From Alphaproteobacteria bacterium (GTDB lineage Bacteria; Pseudomonadota; Alphaproteobacteria; UBA9219), in the NCBI GenBank assembly GCA_031291395.1, contig JARLJD010000183.1:1-50504 (forward strand): 50,504 nucleotides of DNA, read 5' to 3'. The position numbers and the translations under genes are program-made. Each line of letters starts with the position of its first letter. Within the stretch, counting starts at the first letter, position 1. Below, piece by piece: positions 34,935 through 43,739 of this stretch. The notes under the pieces were generated by a model. That model was given only the letters and a program-made list of their open reading frames with translations, made no database searches and was not told the DNA's origin.

Positions 34935-36410
34935 ATGTTCCTGCCAAAGTCCAGCCAAAATCGTCTCATCCCCTTGCGTAAAACCGACATAAAAATTCGT
35001 TCCGTCATCCTTTCCGGCGGTTGCGGCACGCGTTTGTGGCCGATCTCGCGCGTCAAAGCGCCAAAGCAATTCGTTCCGCTGGTGGGTAAGGAAAACCTTT
35101 TTACGGCGACTTTGCGAAGCGCGGCCCACGTCACCCCGTCTGCCGCGCCCATGATCGTCGGCAACAACGCGCATAAATTTCTTATCCGCGACGCGTTGGA
35201 AGAAACCGGAATCAACCCCGAAACAGTCTTTTTAGAGCCGACAGGGCGCAATACAGCCGCGGCGATCCTCCTTGCGGCTTTGGCGGAACAAGATCCCGAT
35301 GCCCTGCATCTAGTACGCCCCAGCGATCACATCATCGCCGACTCTGCCGCGTTAACCGCGGCGTTGGCCAAGGCGCTGCCTGCCGCATCTGCGGGCTACA
35401 TCGTTCTTTTCGGCATAACCCCAAATGATCCGGAAACGGGCTACGGTTACATCACCCCCGGCAACCCGACGGCCTTCCCCGACGTCGCTGAAATCGAATC
35501 CTTCAAAGAAAAGCCCGACTTTAAAACCGCCGAGGCGCTGATAGCCTCCGGCGCATTATGGAACAGCGGAATGTTCCTTTATTCCCCCAAAAGCCTTCTT
35601 GAAGAAGCCGAAAAAATCGCCCACGCACGGCTCGAACAACTTCGACAAATCGCAAACGCCGCCCAGAACGACGGGCGCGAGAAAACTCTGGACGCAAACC
35701 TATATGCCGCCCTTCCGTCCGAACCGTTCGACCGTGTGATTATGGAACACACAACGCGGGGCGCTGTCATTCCCTGCGCGATGGGCTGGAGCGACGTCGG
35801 CTCGTGGCAGGCTTTGTGGCAGAGCGGGGAAAAAGACGCCGCGGGCAATCTGTCCCTCGGCCCCGTCCTCGCCCTCGACACCGCGAATTCCTATATCCGT
35901 TCCGAAGGCCCCGCGATCGCCGTTCTCGGCATGCGCGATGTCGCCGTGGTCGCAAGCAAGGACGCCGTTCTTGTCGTGCCGCGTGCCAGAGCGCAAGAGG
36001 TCAAAACGCTGGTCGCGGCGCTGGAACAAACAACGCCGCGTCTGGCGCAGGAACATCCCCACGCGCGGCGACCATGGGGCTGTTTTGAAAGCCTGACCGG
36101 CGGCAAGCAATTTCAGGTCAAGCACATAACGGTTGCGCCCGGGCGCTCGCTGTCCCTGCAAATGCACCGCCACCGCGCCGAGCATTGGATCGTGGTCGAG
36201 GGAACGGCGCTGGCCGAATGCGGCGACGAACAGAAAATGGTTTTTTCGAACGAATCCCTCTACATCCCCAAAGGCGCCAAACACCGCCTCTCCAACCCGG
36301 GCGTCATCGACCTGCATCTGATCGAGGTTCAAACAGGCGATTATCTCGGCGAAGACGACATTGTTCGGTTCGCCGATGCGTATGGGCGGGTGAATGAGGG
36401 CGGAACCTAA
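34935..36410 (+). CDS. Mannose-1-phosphate guanylyltransferase / mannose-6-phosphate isomerase
   Basis: A 491-residue bifunctional enzyme (CpsB/ManC/XanB type). The N-terminal nucleotidyltransferase has SVILSGGCGTRLWPISR, LVRPSDHII and FKEKPD, and makes GDP-mannose from mannose-1-P and GTP. The C-terminal cupin has RPWGCFESL, LSLQMHRHRAEHW and PKGAKHRLSNPG, with isomerase metal ligands. The length is normal. It supplies GDP-sugars for exopolysaccharide or O-antigen, in keeping with the Wzz-like gene 71 bases downstream. Confidence 0.95.
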   Translation: MFLPKSSQNRLIPLRKTDIKIRSVILSGGCGTRLWPISRVKAPKQFVPLVGKENLFTATLRSAAHVTPSAAPMIVGNNAHKFLIRDALEETGINPETVFLEPTGRNTAAAILLAALAEQDPDALHLVRPSDHIIADSAALTAALAKALPAASAGYIVLFGITPNDPETGYGYITPGNPTAFPDVAEIESFKEKPDFKTAEALIASGALWNSGMFLYSPKSLLEEAEKIAHARLEQLRQIANAAQNDGREKTLDANLYAALPSEPFDRVIMEHTTRGAVIPCAMGWSDVGSWQALWQSGEKDAAGNLSLGPVLALDTANSYIRSEGPAIAVLGMRDVAVVASKDAVLVVPRARAQEVKTLVAALEQTTPRLAQEHPHARRPWGCFESLTGGKQFQVKHITVAPGRSLSLQMHRHRAEHWIVVEGTALAECGDEQKMVFSNESLYIPKGAKHRLSNPGVIDLHLIEVQTGDYLGEDDIVRFADAYGRVNEGGT

Positions 36411-36481
36411 GCGCAAAATTGACTCTCTCGCGCTGAATGCATAGCATCTGCCGTCTTTTTCAAAACGGGAAGCGGGCGTTT

Positions 36482-38149
36482 ATGGACGAGCTGGGATTCT
36501 TTCACTATCTGGCCGTTCTGCGGCGACGCAAAAAAGTTTTCGGTGCGGTCGCGCTTGTCCTTCTGGCGCTGTCAGTTATTTTCACGCTGCGCTGGTCCAA
36601 CTATCAATCCGTGGCTACCGTCGAGATCGAACGTCCTGAAGTTGCCAGCAACACGATCAACATCGGCGAACATAACGCCAGCGACGGCGCCCGAGACGCC
36701 GCCAACCAGCGCATTAACGAGATAGCGCAAAAGATCACCTCGACCGCCTCTCTTGCCGCTATCATCACGAAATTCAACCTTTATCCCGAATCCGGAAAAG
36801 GCGCGCCGATCGCGCTTCTCGCCGACGCGATGCGCCGTAAAATCAAAATCAATCTGCTAAGCGGCGCGCAGGGCGGCTCATCGACAGACGCCCCCGCGAT
36901 CGCCTTTACCGTAAGCTTCGATTATACGAATCCTCCGCTCGCACAGCAGGTCACGCAAGAACTTGTCGCGCGCATTCTCGACGAAGACCTTAAAGAAAAA
37001 CACACGGAAGCCCAACAAACATCGGCCTTTCTCGGCGACCAAATCGAAGCCCTCGGCAAATCCTTGTCGGAACAAGAGAAAAAGATAGAAGGTTTCCGAA
37101 AAAAATACGGCCTAACCCGCCCCGAAGATTTGGCGTTTAATCAACAGGCCGCCGAAACCCTCACGCTCGATCTTCAAAACCTCGACACGCGGATTGCGAC
37201 GAACGAAGGCAATATCGCGATTTTGCAAGGCCAGTTGGCGATGGTCGATCCTTATTCGCGTATCGTCGCAGACGGCCAAATCCTCACAACGCCTTCGGTT
37301 GAGCTTAAAGCGCTCCAAACCCAATATGCCGCGCTAACGTCCCGCTATGGCTCCGATCATCCCGACGTCGTCAAAGTCCGGCATGAAATCGACGCGCTGC
37401 AGTCCCAGTTTGGCGGCGCATCAAAAACATCGGCTCGCCTCAAAGCGCAAATCGCCGATGCGCGAACGAATCTTGTCGCCGCACAGAAAACCTACGGCCC
37501 CGACGACCCCGATGTTCTTGCTCTGCAAGCCGAGCTGCATAAATTTCAAGACCAACTCGCCCTACAACCCGCGCAAGCCTCTTCGACGAACGGCATCGTC
37601 GCTGATGCGGATAATCCCGCCTATCTGCAACTCGTGGCGCAACTTCAAGGCGCCGAGGAACAGCACAAAGCCCTGCTAGCCCAGCGCGAAAAGCTTCAGG
37701 CCGAGCGGCAATCCTATCACAAAGCCATTATGGAAAATCCCGAAGCCGCCAAACAAATGGCGGAACTTTCGCGCGATTACGAAAATGCCCAGCAGCGTTT
37801 CCGCGAATTGAAAGAAAAGAAAATGTCTGCGGACATGCGCATGCAGGTTCAGGAAGGCCGAATGGGAGAAAAACTCTCAGTGATTGATCCGCCGGAACTC
37901 CCAACGCAAACCCACCCCTCGCGCATGCTTCTCCTCATCGCCGATATTCTCATCTCTCTTGCCGGAGGATTAGGCGCGGTGGCCTTGTCCCAGCTTTTCA
38001 GCCAGTCGATCGTCGGCGCGCCCCATCTGGAATTTGTCAGCGGAGCCGCCCCTTTGGTTTCAATCCCCCATATTTATACCCCAAAAGAACTGGATCGCTC
38101 GCTTGCGGCGTTGTTTTGGCGCTGGAAAGCGAGGGGACTTGGGGGTTAA
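36482..38149 (+). CDS. Wzz/GNVR chain-length determinant protein
   Basis: A 555-residue inner-membrane polysaccharide co-polymerase. One membrane helix lies near the N-terminus (residues 19-36, after LAVLRRRKK) and one near the C-terminus (about 475-500). The long periplasmic part between is rich in coiled coil (LGKSLSEQEKKIEGFRKKYG and similar). The Wzz pattern around the first helix includes YQSVATVEIE. No C-terminal BY-kinase domain is present, so it belongs to the kinase-less subgroup. The ATG at 36482 fits the family N-terminus; an ATG at 36437 is possible. Its stop shares bases with the convergent lpxC stop. Confidence 0.87.
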   Translation: MDELGFFHYLAVLRRRKKVFGAVALVLLALSVIFTLRWSNYQSVATVEIERPEVASNTINIGEHNASDGARDAANQRINEIAQKITSTASLAAIITKFNLYPESGKGAPIALLADAMRRKIKINLLSGAQGGSSTDAPAIAFTVSFDYTNPPLAQQVTQELVARILDEDLKEKHTEAQQTSAFLGDQIEALGKSLSEQEKKIEGFRKKYGLTRPEDLAFNQQAAETLTLDLQNLDTRIATNEGNIAILQGQLAMVDPYSRIVADGQILTTPSVELKALQTQYAALTSRYGSDHPDVVKVRHEIDALQSQFGGASKTSARLKAQIADARTNLVAAQKTYGPDDPDVLALQAELHKFQDQLALQPAQASSTNGIVADADNPAYLQLVAQLQGAEEQHKALLAQREKLQAERQSYHKAIMENPEAAKQMAELSRDYENAQQRFRELKEKKMSADMRMQVQEGRMGEKLSVIDPPELPTQTHPSRMLLLIADILISLAGGLGAVALSQLFSQSIVGAPHLEFVSGAAPLVSIPHIYTPKELDRSLAALFWRWKARGLGG

Positions 38150-39111
38150 TAAACAACCGCTTGAAGCAACGGAGAACCGCTCTCAACCACGCGCCAAGCC
38201 TCAGGCGTCGCAAACAATTCGCGCAACAACCGGTTATTCAGCGCATGCCCGCAGCGGTTTCCCTCGAAATGGCCGCGGATGGGCATACCGGCCAAAGCCA
38301 TATCGCCGATGGCGTCCAGAACCTTGTGGCGGGCGAATTCGTTGCTGAAGCGCAAGCCGCCTTCGTTCAGGATGTCCTGACCTTTGATAACAATCGCGTT
38401 ATCCAGCGAACCGCCGCGCGCGAGCCCCATTTTCTGCAAATGATCGACTTCCTCGAAGAAGCCAAAGGTGCGGGCGCGGCTGATTTCGTTTTTGAAAGCC
38501 TCAGGCGACAAGGTCACGTCGCAGCTTTGCGCCATGATCGGCGAACGGTCAAAATCGATCGTCACGCTGTAACGCGCGGCGTCGCAAGGGGACAAACGCG
38601 CGCGCTTGCCGCCTTCCTCGACTTCGATCGGCGATAGAATTTCGATTTCCCGTTTCGGCGCGTCTTGTTCGACGACTCCAGCGGCTTCGATTAAAAGCAC
38701 GAAGGAATCCGCGCTGCCGTCCATAACCGGAACTTCGCCGCCGTCGATTTCGACGCGAACATTGTCGATGCCGCAAGCGTTCAGCGCGGACATCAAATGC
38801 TCGACCGTGGAAACCTTGCCGCCGTGGTCGTTACCGATAACGGTGCATAAGCGCGTATCGACGACATGATCCCACCGCGCTTTGATCGTACGCGCGCCGT
38901 TCAGAAGGTCGGTGCGAACGAAGGTGACGCCAGCGTCTTCCTCGGCAGGGCACAGACGCAGATGGACGATCTCGCCCGAATGCACGCCAATGCCGGAACA
39001 TTCAACCGCCTTGGCCAATGTTCGTTGCCCGACCAGTCGCCCCCCGCCCAAAAAAGCCGGAGGAACCCGCAGAGCCGGAGTCAAATCCGAAGGGGTGATG
39101 CTGTATGACAT
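38146..39111 (-). CDS. lpxC: UDP-3-O-acyl-N-acetylglucosamine deacetylase LpxC
   Basis: A 321-residue zinc enzyme carrying out the committed step of lipid A synthesis. Zinc ligands are in STVEHLMSALNACG and RHKVLDAIGDMAL. Substrate-site motifs RTFGFFEEV, DNAIVI and GMPIRGHFEGNRCGH are present. The length is slightly above average. ATG at 39111. It overlaps the convergent Wzz-like gene by four bases. ftsZ, the usual alphaproteobacterial neighbour, is not adjacent. Confidence 0.96.
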   Translation of the reverse strand: MSYSITPSDLTPALRVPPAFLGGGRLVGQRTLAKAVECSGIGVHSGEIVHLRLCPAEEDAGVTFVRTDLLNGARTIKARWDHVVDTRLCTVIGNDHGGKVSTVEHLMSALNACGIDNVRVEIDGGEVPVMDGSADSFVLLIEAAGVVEQDAPKREIEILSPIEVEEGGKRARLSPCDAARYSVTIDFDRSPIMAQSCDVTLSPEAFKNEISRARTFGFFEEVDHLQKMGLARGGSLDNAIVIKGQDILNEGGLRFSNEFARHKVLDAIGDMALAGMPIRGHFEGNRCGHALNNRLLRELFATPEAWRVVESGSPLLQAVVY

Positions 39112-39468
39112 AAGCGCGCGCGTCCTGAAAATATAAACCAAATCTCTCACCCCTAATATCTACCCGCCTTCGCGCCGCAGCAAAAGACAAGCATTCTTAC
39201 GTTTTGTTACGCGTATAGGGTGCTGATATTGCTTGGTTTTTTGTGTTTGTCTGCGCCTTTGACTCGCGTAAGGCGCAAATTGGGGCTACCTATAAATGCA
39301 AATGAATCACAAAAAGCCGCATTTTGAAGCCCCTGTCTGTATCGAGCCGATACACGGCAGAGGAAGCTCTAATAGCAGCCAGTCGTCGTCATAACGCCTT
39401 CTATTCCGCTTTGCCAATTGCTAAGGTCGCAAGCCTTGCAATCATGAATCATAGAAAGCGCGCTAAGC
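39112..39468. other. Divergent intergenic region, lpxC / cobS
   Basis: This 357-bp region separates divergently transcribed genes and should hold both promoters. The one clear structure is TGCGCCTT / AAGGCGCA (39252-39259 and 39270-39277), an 8-bp stem with a 10-base loop. No gene is evident. Confidence 0.5.
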
Positions 39469-40425
39469 ATGACCGCATCTTCCCCCATGCCCGACACCAC
39501 CCTTTCCGTCCGCGACGTTTTCGAGATCGAGAGCGACTGGCAAGTTCCGGCTTTCTCGCACAAGACCGAGCATGTGCCGGATGCCGACGCGGCTTATCGC
39601 TTCGATCCCGATACGACGCTGGCGATATTGGCGGGCTTTGCCTTTAACCGGAGGGTACTGATTCAGGGCTTTCACGGCACCGGCAAATCGACGCATATCG
39701 AACAGGTGGCATCAAGGCTGAATTGGCCTTGCGTACGGGTCAATCTCGACAGCCATGTCAGTCGCATCGATCTGATCGGCAAGGACGCGATCGTCCTGAA
39801 AGACGGCAAGCAGATCACCGAATATCGCGAGGGGATTTTGCCTTGGGCTTTGCAACATGCCTGCGCTTTGGTGTTCGACGAATATGACGCGGGGCGTCCC
39901 GACGTCATGTTCGTCATCCAGCGCGTGCTGGAAGTCGAAGGCAAACTGACATTGCTCGACCAAAACCGAGTCATTCAGCCGCATGCGGGCTTTCGGTTGT
40001 TCGCCACATCGAACACGATCGGTTTGGGCGACACCACAGGGCTTTACCACGGCACGCATGCGCTGAATCAAGGCCAACTCGATCGCTGGAATATCGTCGC
40101 GACGCTTAACTATCTGCCTGCCGAGGAAGAAGAAGCGATTGTTGCGGCCAAGGTTCCCGCTTTCGCCAAGGCGGACAAAAAAGATACGTTGCGCGGCATG
40201 GTGGCGCTGGCGGGTCTGACGCGGCAAAGCTTCATGCAAGGCGATATTTCGACCGTGATGTCGCCGCGCACTGTCATGTCGTGGGCGGAAAACGCCGAGA
40301 TCTTCGGCAACATAGAAGCTGCCTTCCGCCTCAGCTTCCTCAACAAATGCGACGAAGCCGAACGCGCTGCAGTGGGCGAGCTTTATCAACGGGCGATGGG
40401 GGCGGAATGCCCTCCGGGGCTGTAG
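39469..40425 (+). CDS. cobS: Cobaltochelatase subunit CobS
   Basis: A 318-residue AAA+ ATPase of the aerobic cobaltochelatase. Walker A is QGFHGTGKSTHIEQV, Walker B is ALVFDEYDAGRPDV, and the sensor region is LFATSNTIGLGDTTG. With CobT and CobN it inserts cobalt into hydrogenobyrinic acid diamide. It is a MoxR-type ATPase, but the long match to CobS, including the N-terminal VRDVFEIESDWQVPAF, makes the assignment secure. cobT, which nearly always follows, is not in this window, so its partner must be encoded elsewhere. Confidence 0.93.
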   Translation: MTASSPMPDTTLSVRDVFEIESDWQVPAFSHKTEHVPDADAAYRFDPDTTLAILAGFAFNRRVLIQGFHGTGKSTHIEQVASRLNWPCVRVNLDSHVSRIDLIGKDAIVLKDGKQITEYREGILPWALQHACALVFDEYDAGRPDVMFVIQRVLEVEGKLTLLDQNRVIQPHAGFRLFATSNTIGLGDTTGLYHGTHALNQGQLDRWNIVATLNYLPAEEEEAIVAAKVPAFAKADKKDTLRGMVALAGLTRQSFMQGDISTVMSPRTVMSWAENAEIFGNIEAAFRLSFLNKCDEAERAAVGELYQRAMGAECPPGL

Positions 40426-40495
40426 AAACTCCAACTTTGCACATCAGGAAGAGGGGGTTTTCAGAAATGGGTAGGTCACCCTGAGTTCGAAAAAG

Positions 40496-40903
40496 CTATA
40501 CGTGGTACTGCTTGTAGCTTGTACGACCGACAAGCAAGCCTCTCATCATGGCATCTTCTTCCTGTTGCTCGGACAATCTCTGACATGTATATTCCACGAC
40601 CTCATCTCCGTCGCATCGAACGACCGGGGTATTTTTAAGGCCATTTTTGCCAAGAAATAGGCTCAGCCGCTTTTCATCGGGATTGAATATCAAAATACAC
40701 GCCGAATCCTCCGCTTGATCAACGTGAAGATTGTCTTTTAGCGCTACACGCGTTAATTCCTTCCCGACTTTAACAAAGCGCATATCTTCACGTTCAAGAA
40801 ATACCTCTCTGCGATAAGTCGCAATCTTTGCAGCCTTTAGAAAATCAAGAATGGGCTGTTCATTTGTCGCAGGATTCACCAATACAGAAATTGCTGAAGG
40901 CAT
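40496..40903 (-). CDS. Hypothetical protein (135 aa)
   Basis: Starts MPSAISVLVNPATNEQPILD with AGGAG ahead of the ATG at 40903. Mixed alpha/beta composition, for example ATYRREVFLEREDMRFVKVG and ACILIFNPDEKRLSLFLGKNG; ends in a short acidic helix and KQYHV. No family recognised. A/T content is above that of the neighbours, suggesting accessory DNA. An in-frame extension upstream to 41011 has no ribosome site. Confidence 0.6.
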   Translation of the reverse strand: MPSAISVLVNPATNEQPILDFLKAAKIATYRREVFLEREDMRFVKVGKELTRVALKDNLHVDQAEDSACILIFNPDEKRLSLFLGKNGLKNTPVVRCDGDEVVEYTCQRLSEQQEEDAMMRGLLVGRTSYKQYHV

Positions 40904-41246
40904 TAAATATCTCCTAAAAAAGAGGTTCTGAGACCATCCTGCCTTTGATGGAGGAATCTCGGACGCCAAAGTATAAACCGCAACAGAACTCCGATTGTAT
41001 CCCGCTGCCAATTCTTTTAGAACAAAAATCTATGATTTAATGCGCGGGTATTTTAATATTTTAAGAGATTGATGAAGCGACTATTTCTTCTTTCCCCATA
41101 GGCTTCATTTCCACCACCTTAGCTTTTGCCCTTGGCCTGCTCGCAGATCGCTGCGGCAATATTTGGCGCAAACAGAGAGCTTGCGATCTTGTCTTGGTTG
41201 ACATATTGAATTTTGGCGAAGGGCTGACGCAATTACAGTACAAAAC
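40904..41246. other. A/T-rich intergenic stretch
   Basis: Lies between the hypothetical gene and mqsR. A 47-codon minus-strand frame (41061-41204, MSTKTRSQALCL) is open but has no ribosome site and no motif. Otherwise nothing is seen. Confidence 0.4.
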
Positions 41247-41294
41247 ACACCACAATGGTGTATTTTCTTGACTTTTGACATCATTATGGTGTAT
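41247..41294 (+). promoter_or_regulatory. Probable mqsRA operator region
   Basis: A palindrome ACACCA-CAA-TGGTGT (41247-41261) is followed by a second half-like copy ATTATGGTGTAT (41284-41294), directly before the mqsR ATG. TTGACT lies between at 41269-41274. No Shine-Dalgarno sequence is visible for mqsR. Antitoxin binding is inferred. Confidence 0.5.
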
Positions 41295-41296
41295 CT

Positions 41297-41611
41297 ATGA
41301 GCGAGAAATGGAAACCGACTTACGACCTTGGCGCGTTCAAAGCCGCTTGTAGCAGCGTCAGGAAATTGGGGCCGTTGCTGGCAAGGTCTGCCCGAATAAG
41401 CGCGGCCGCTTTGGGGTTTGGCGAGCCTGAAATTGTGGAAATTATACAGACTATGCAACGCGAACATTTTTACAAGTCGGTGACCTCGTTTGCCAATCAT
41501 CGGCTGTGGCATGACGCCTATCATGTTCCGTCGGAAAAAGGGCTGTTGTACGTCAAATTTACGGCGGACTCTGTGACGGGTTTCGCGCTCGTGTCTTTCA
41601 AGGAGAAGTAA
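41297..41611 (+). CDS. mqsR: MqsR-like toxin (ribonuclease)
   Basis: A 104-residue protein with the MqsR layout: KPTYDLGAFKAAC at the N-terminus, AAALGFGEPEIVEIIQTM in the middle, HFYKSVTSFANHRLWHDAYHV and a C-terminal YVKFTADSVTGFALVSFKEK. MqsR is a RelE-fold mRNA interferase cutting mainly at GCN sites. Toxin-first order and the one-base gap to mqsA are standard for this system. Confidence 0.92.
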   Translation: MSEKWKPTYDLGAFKAACSSVRKLGPLLARSARISAAALGFGEPEIVEIIQTMQREHFYKSVTSFANHRLWHDAYHVPSEKGLLYVKFTADSVTGFALVSFKEK

Positions 41612-41612
41612 A

Positions 41613-42080
41613 ATGGAAAAACGGCTTTGTCCTCACGACGGATCGATTATGCAAAAAGACGCGCGTCCCCTTACGCTAACCTATCAGGGATGTTCGGCTA
41701 CGGATCAAGCGGTGCCGGGCTGGTATTGCACCACATGCGATGAAGCGTTTTTTGAGTCCAAAGGATCGCAAATCGCCGCACGGTTATTAAACAAGATCAA
41801 AGCAAAAGTCGCGTGCTTCTTACCCCCTCCCGAAATCCGCCGCATTCGCAAGAAACTTAAACTCACCCAGAAAGACGCGGGGCTGATCATTGGCGGCGGA
41901 GTCCGCGCGTTTCAGAAATATGAAAGCGGGGATTTGTTGCCGAGCCAAGGGATCGACTCGGCGTTGCGGCTGCTTGACCACGATCCGGCTCAACTGTCCG
42001 TTCTTCGCGCGCGGAATCCCGAAAAACGCGGTCGCGCGCGCAATCATCCTCCAGCCGTCTTTCACGCCTCGGAAGCATAG
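41613..42080 (+). CDS. mqsA: MqsA-like antitoxin (zinc finger and HTH)
   Basis: A 155-residue protein. The N-terminal zinc-binding domain has CPHDG and CTTCDEAF, which bind the toxin. The C-terminal XRE-type HTH has IRRIRKKLKLTQKDAGLIIGGGVRAFQKYESGD. About 20 residues longer than E. coli MqsA, with a basic tail (KRGRARNH). It should repress the operon. nth follows after only 8 bases, so a basal housekeeping gene may share this promoter. Confidence 0.92.
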   Translation: MEKRLCPHDGSIMQKDARPLTLTYQGCSATDQAVPGWYCTTCDEAFFESKGSQIAARLLNKIKAKVACFLPPPEIRRIRKKLKLTQKDAGLIIGGGVRAFQKYESGDLLPSQGIDSALRLLDHDPAQLSVLRARNPEKRGRARNHPPAVFHASEA

Positions 42081-42088
42081 GGAACGAC

Positions 42089-42721
42089 ATGCGCCCCGCA
42101 AACGTCGATGAATTTTTCCGCCGCCTTGCCGCAACCAACCCAGAACCGAAAACCGAGCTGAATTATCTGAATGCCTATACGCTTCTTGTCGCCGTCGTGC
42201 TGTCGGCGCAGGCGACGGATACAGGCGTGAACAAGGCGACTGAAACTTTATTCAAAAAAGTTCAGACGCCGCAGGCCATGCTGAAGCTAGGCGAGGAGGG
42301 GCTTAAGCAACATATCCGCACGATCGGCCTTTTCAATACCAAGGCAAAAAACATCATCGCCTTGTCGCGAATTCTGGTTGAGCAATTCGGCGGCGAAGTT
42401 CCTTCTTCCCGCGAGGCTTTGCAAAGCCTGCCCGGCGTCGGGCGCAAGACCGCTAATATCATCCTGAACATCTGTTTCGGCCAGCCGACTTTGGCGGTCG
42501 ATACGCATGTGTTTCGCGTCGCAAACCGTACGGGAATGGCCAAAGGCCAAACGCCGGAACAGGTCGAGGCGGAATTGCTGCGCGTTATTCCGGAAAAATG
42601 GCTGCGGCATGCGCATCACTGGCTGATCTTGCACGGGCGTTACATCTGCAAGGCGCGCGCGCCTTTATGCCCCGCTTGTCCCGTGCGCGATTTGTGCGCG
42701 TATAAGGATAAGACGACTTAG
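42089..42721 (+). CDS. nth: Endonuclease III
   Basis: A 210-residue DNA glycosylase/AP lyase for oxidised pyrimidines. The helix-hairpin-helix LPGVGRKTANIIL contains the catalytic Lys, the catalytic Asp is in AVDTHVFRV, and the 4Fe-4S ligands are in CKARAPLCPACPVRDLC. The length is normal. Convergent with lexA, 126 bases apart. Confidence 0.96.
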   Translation: MRPANVDEFFRRLAATNPEPKTELNYLNAYTLLVAVVLSAQATDTGVNKATETLFKKVQTPQAMLKLGEEGLKQHIRTIGLFNTKAKNIIALSRILVEQFGGEVPSSREALQSLPGVGRKTANIILNICFGQPTLAVDTHVFRVANRTGMAKGQTPEQVEAELLRVIPEKWLRHAHHWLILHGRYICKARAPLCPACPVRDLCAYKDKTT

Positions 42722-42847
42722 GGCGACGTGAGGAAATAGGTGACTCAGTTTGCAACACCCTCCCCGCGAGGGAAGGAGAATCCTGCCGCTCTCGCGCCAC
42801 CGTTTCTCTTGCTCCTCAAATAGGGGCATCAATTTAATCACGCCGCC

Positions 42848-43567
42848 TCAATACCGCCTCAACAGCCCCACCAATTTTCCCTGCACTTCCACGCTTGAGG
42901 CGGGGAGGCGGAGGGGGGTATAATTTTTGTTGGCGGGCTCCAGCGCGATAATGTTGCCTTCGCGTTTCAGGTATTTCAGCGTCGCTTCCTGTTTATCAAT
43001 CAGCGCGACGACAATGGCGCCGTTCTCGGCGGTGTCGCAGGCGCGGATGATGACGCGGTCGCCGTCAAGGATTCCGGCATCGATCATCGAATCTCCGGAA
43101 ATTTCCAAGGCGTAATGACCGGCGATATCGGCGCGGCCACGGCTGGAGGCCAGAAGTCCCGCAGGAATATCGACGCTGCCGTGAGGGTCGCGCAAGGCTT
43201 CGATCGGCGTGCCCGCCGCGATGCGGCCGTAAAGGGGAAGGCTGACGCTTTGCGCCGCAGCGATCGCGGCCATGTCGGGCATGTGCATATTACGCGGAAT
43301 CTCACGCAAGTTCGCGGCGCGATTCTTGCGCGGCGCGGGTTTAGGTTCTGCGCCTTCTGGAATTCGGATGATTTCCAAAGCGCGGGCGCGGTGGGGCAGG
43401 CGCTTGATAAAACCGCGCTCCTCCAGCCCTGTAATCAAACGATGAATGCCGGATTTCGATTTAAGCCCCAATGCGGTTTTCATCTCATCAAACGAAGGCG
43501 GCACGCCATCGGCGACGAGGCGATCCCTGATCAAAAGCAAAAGTTCTTTTTGTTTGCGAGTCAGCAT
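42848..43567 (-). CDS. lexA: SOS repressor LexA
   Basis: A 239-residue repressor. The N-terminal winged helix is MLTRKQKELLLLIRDRL and SKSGIHRLITGLEERGFI. The self-cleavage region has GRIAAGTPIEALR (Ala-Gly cleavage site), the catalytic Ser is in ISGDSMIDAGI, and the Lys is in LKYLKREG. The linker is long, as in alphaproteobacteria. AAGGAG lies before the ATG at 43567. An SOS box 31 bases upstream indicates autoregulation. Confidence 0.96.
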   Translation of the reverse strand: MLTRKQKELLLLIRDRLVADGVPPSFDEMKTALGLKSKSGIHRLITGLEERGFIKRLPHRARALEIIRIPEGAEPKPAPRKNRAANLREIPRNMHMPDMAAIAAAQSVSLPLYGRIAAGTPIEALRDPHGSVDIPAGLLASSRGRADIAGHYALEISGDSMIDAGILDGDRVIIRACDTAENGAIVVALIDKQEATLKYLKREGNIIALEPANKNYTPLRLPASSVEVQGKLVGLLRRY

Positions 43568-43597
43568 ATTCGGCTCCTTGAAGAACAAAGCATGAAT

Positions 43598-43612
43598 GTT
43601 CTACTTTGGTTC
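43598..43612 (-). promoter_or_regulatory. Alphaproteobacterial LexA box
   Basis: GTTC-TACTTTG-GTTC is an exact match to the GTTC-N7-GTTC consensus of alphaproteobacterial LexA and lies 31 bases upstream of lexA. A GAAC at 43583-43586 adds a partial palindrome. Confidence 0.85.
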
Positions 43613-43739
43613 TCCTCGAGAGTCAAGGCATGAAAAGGCTTAGGGAGTTTTTCCCGCTTTTATTCACCGCCTCTTATTGCCAACCGCCAAAAATTCCGGC
43701 ATTTTCCGCCTGCCTCTCATTCATCCAAGGAAAAAGAGT

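Noticed and set aside
41061..41204. A 47-codon minus-strand frame (MSTKTRSQALCL) between the hypothetical gene and mqsR
   Set aside because: No Shine-Dalgarno sequence and no similarity that I can name.
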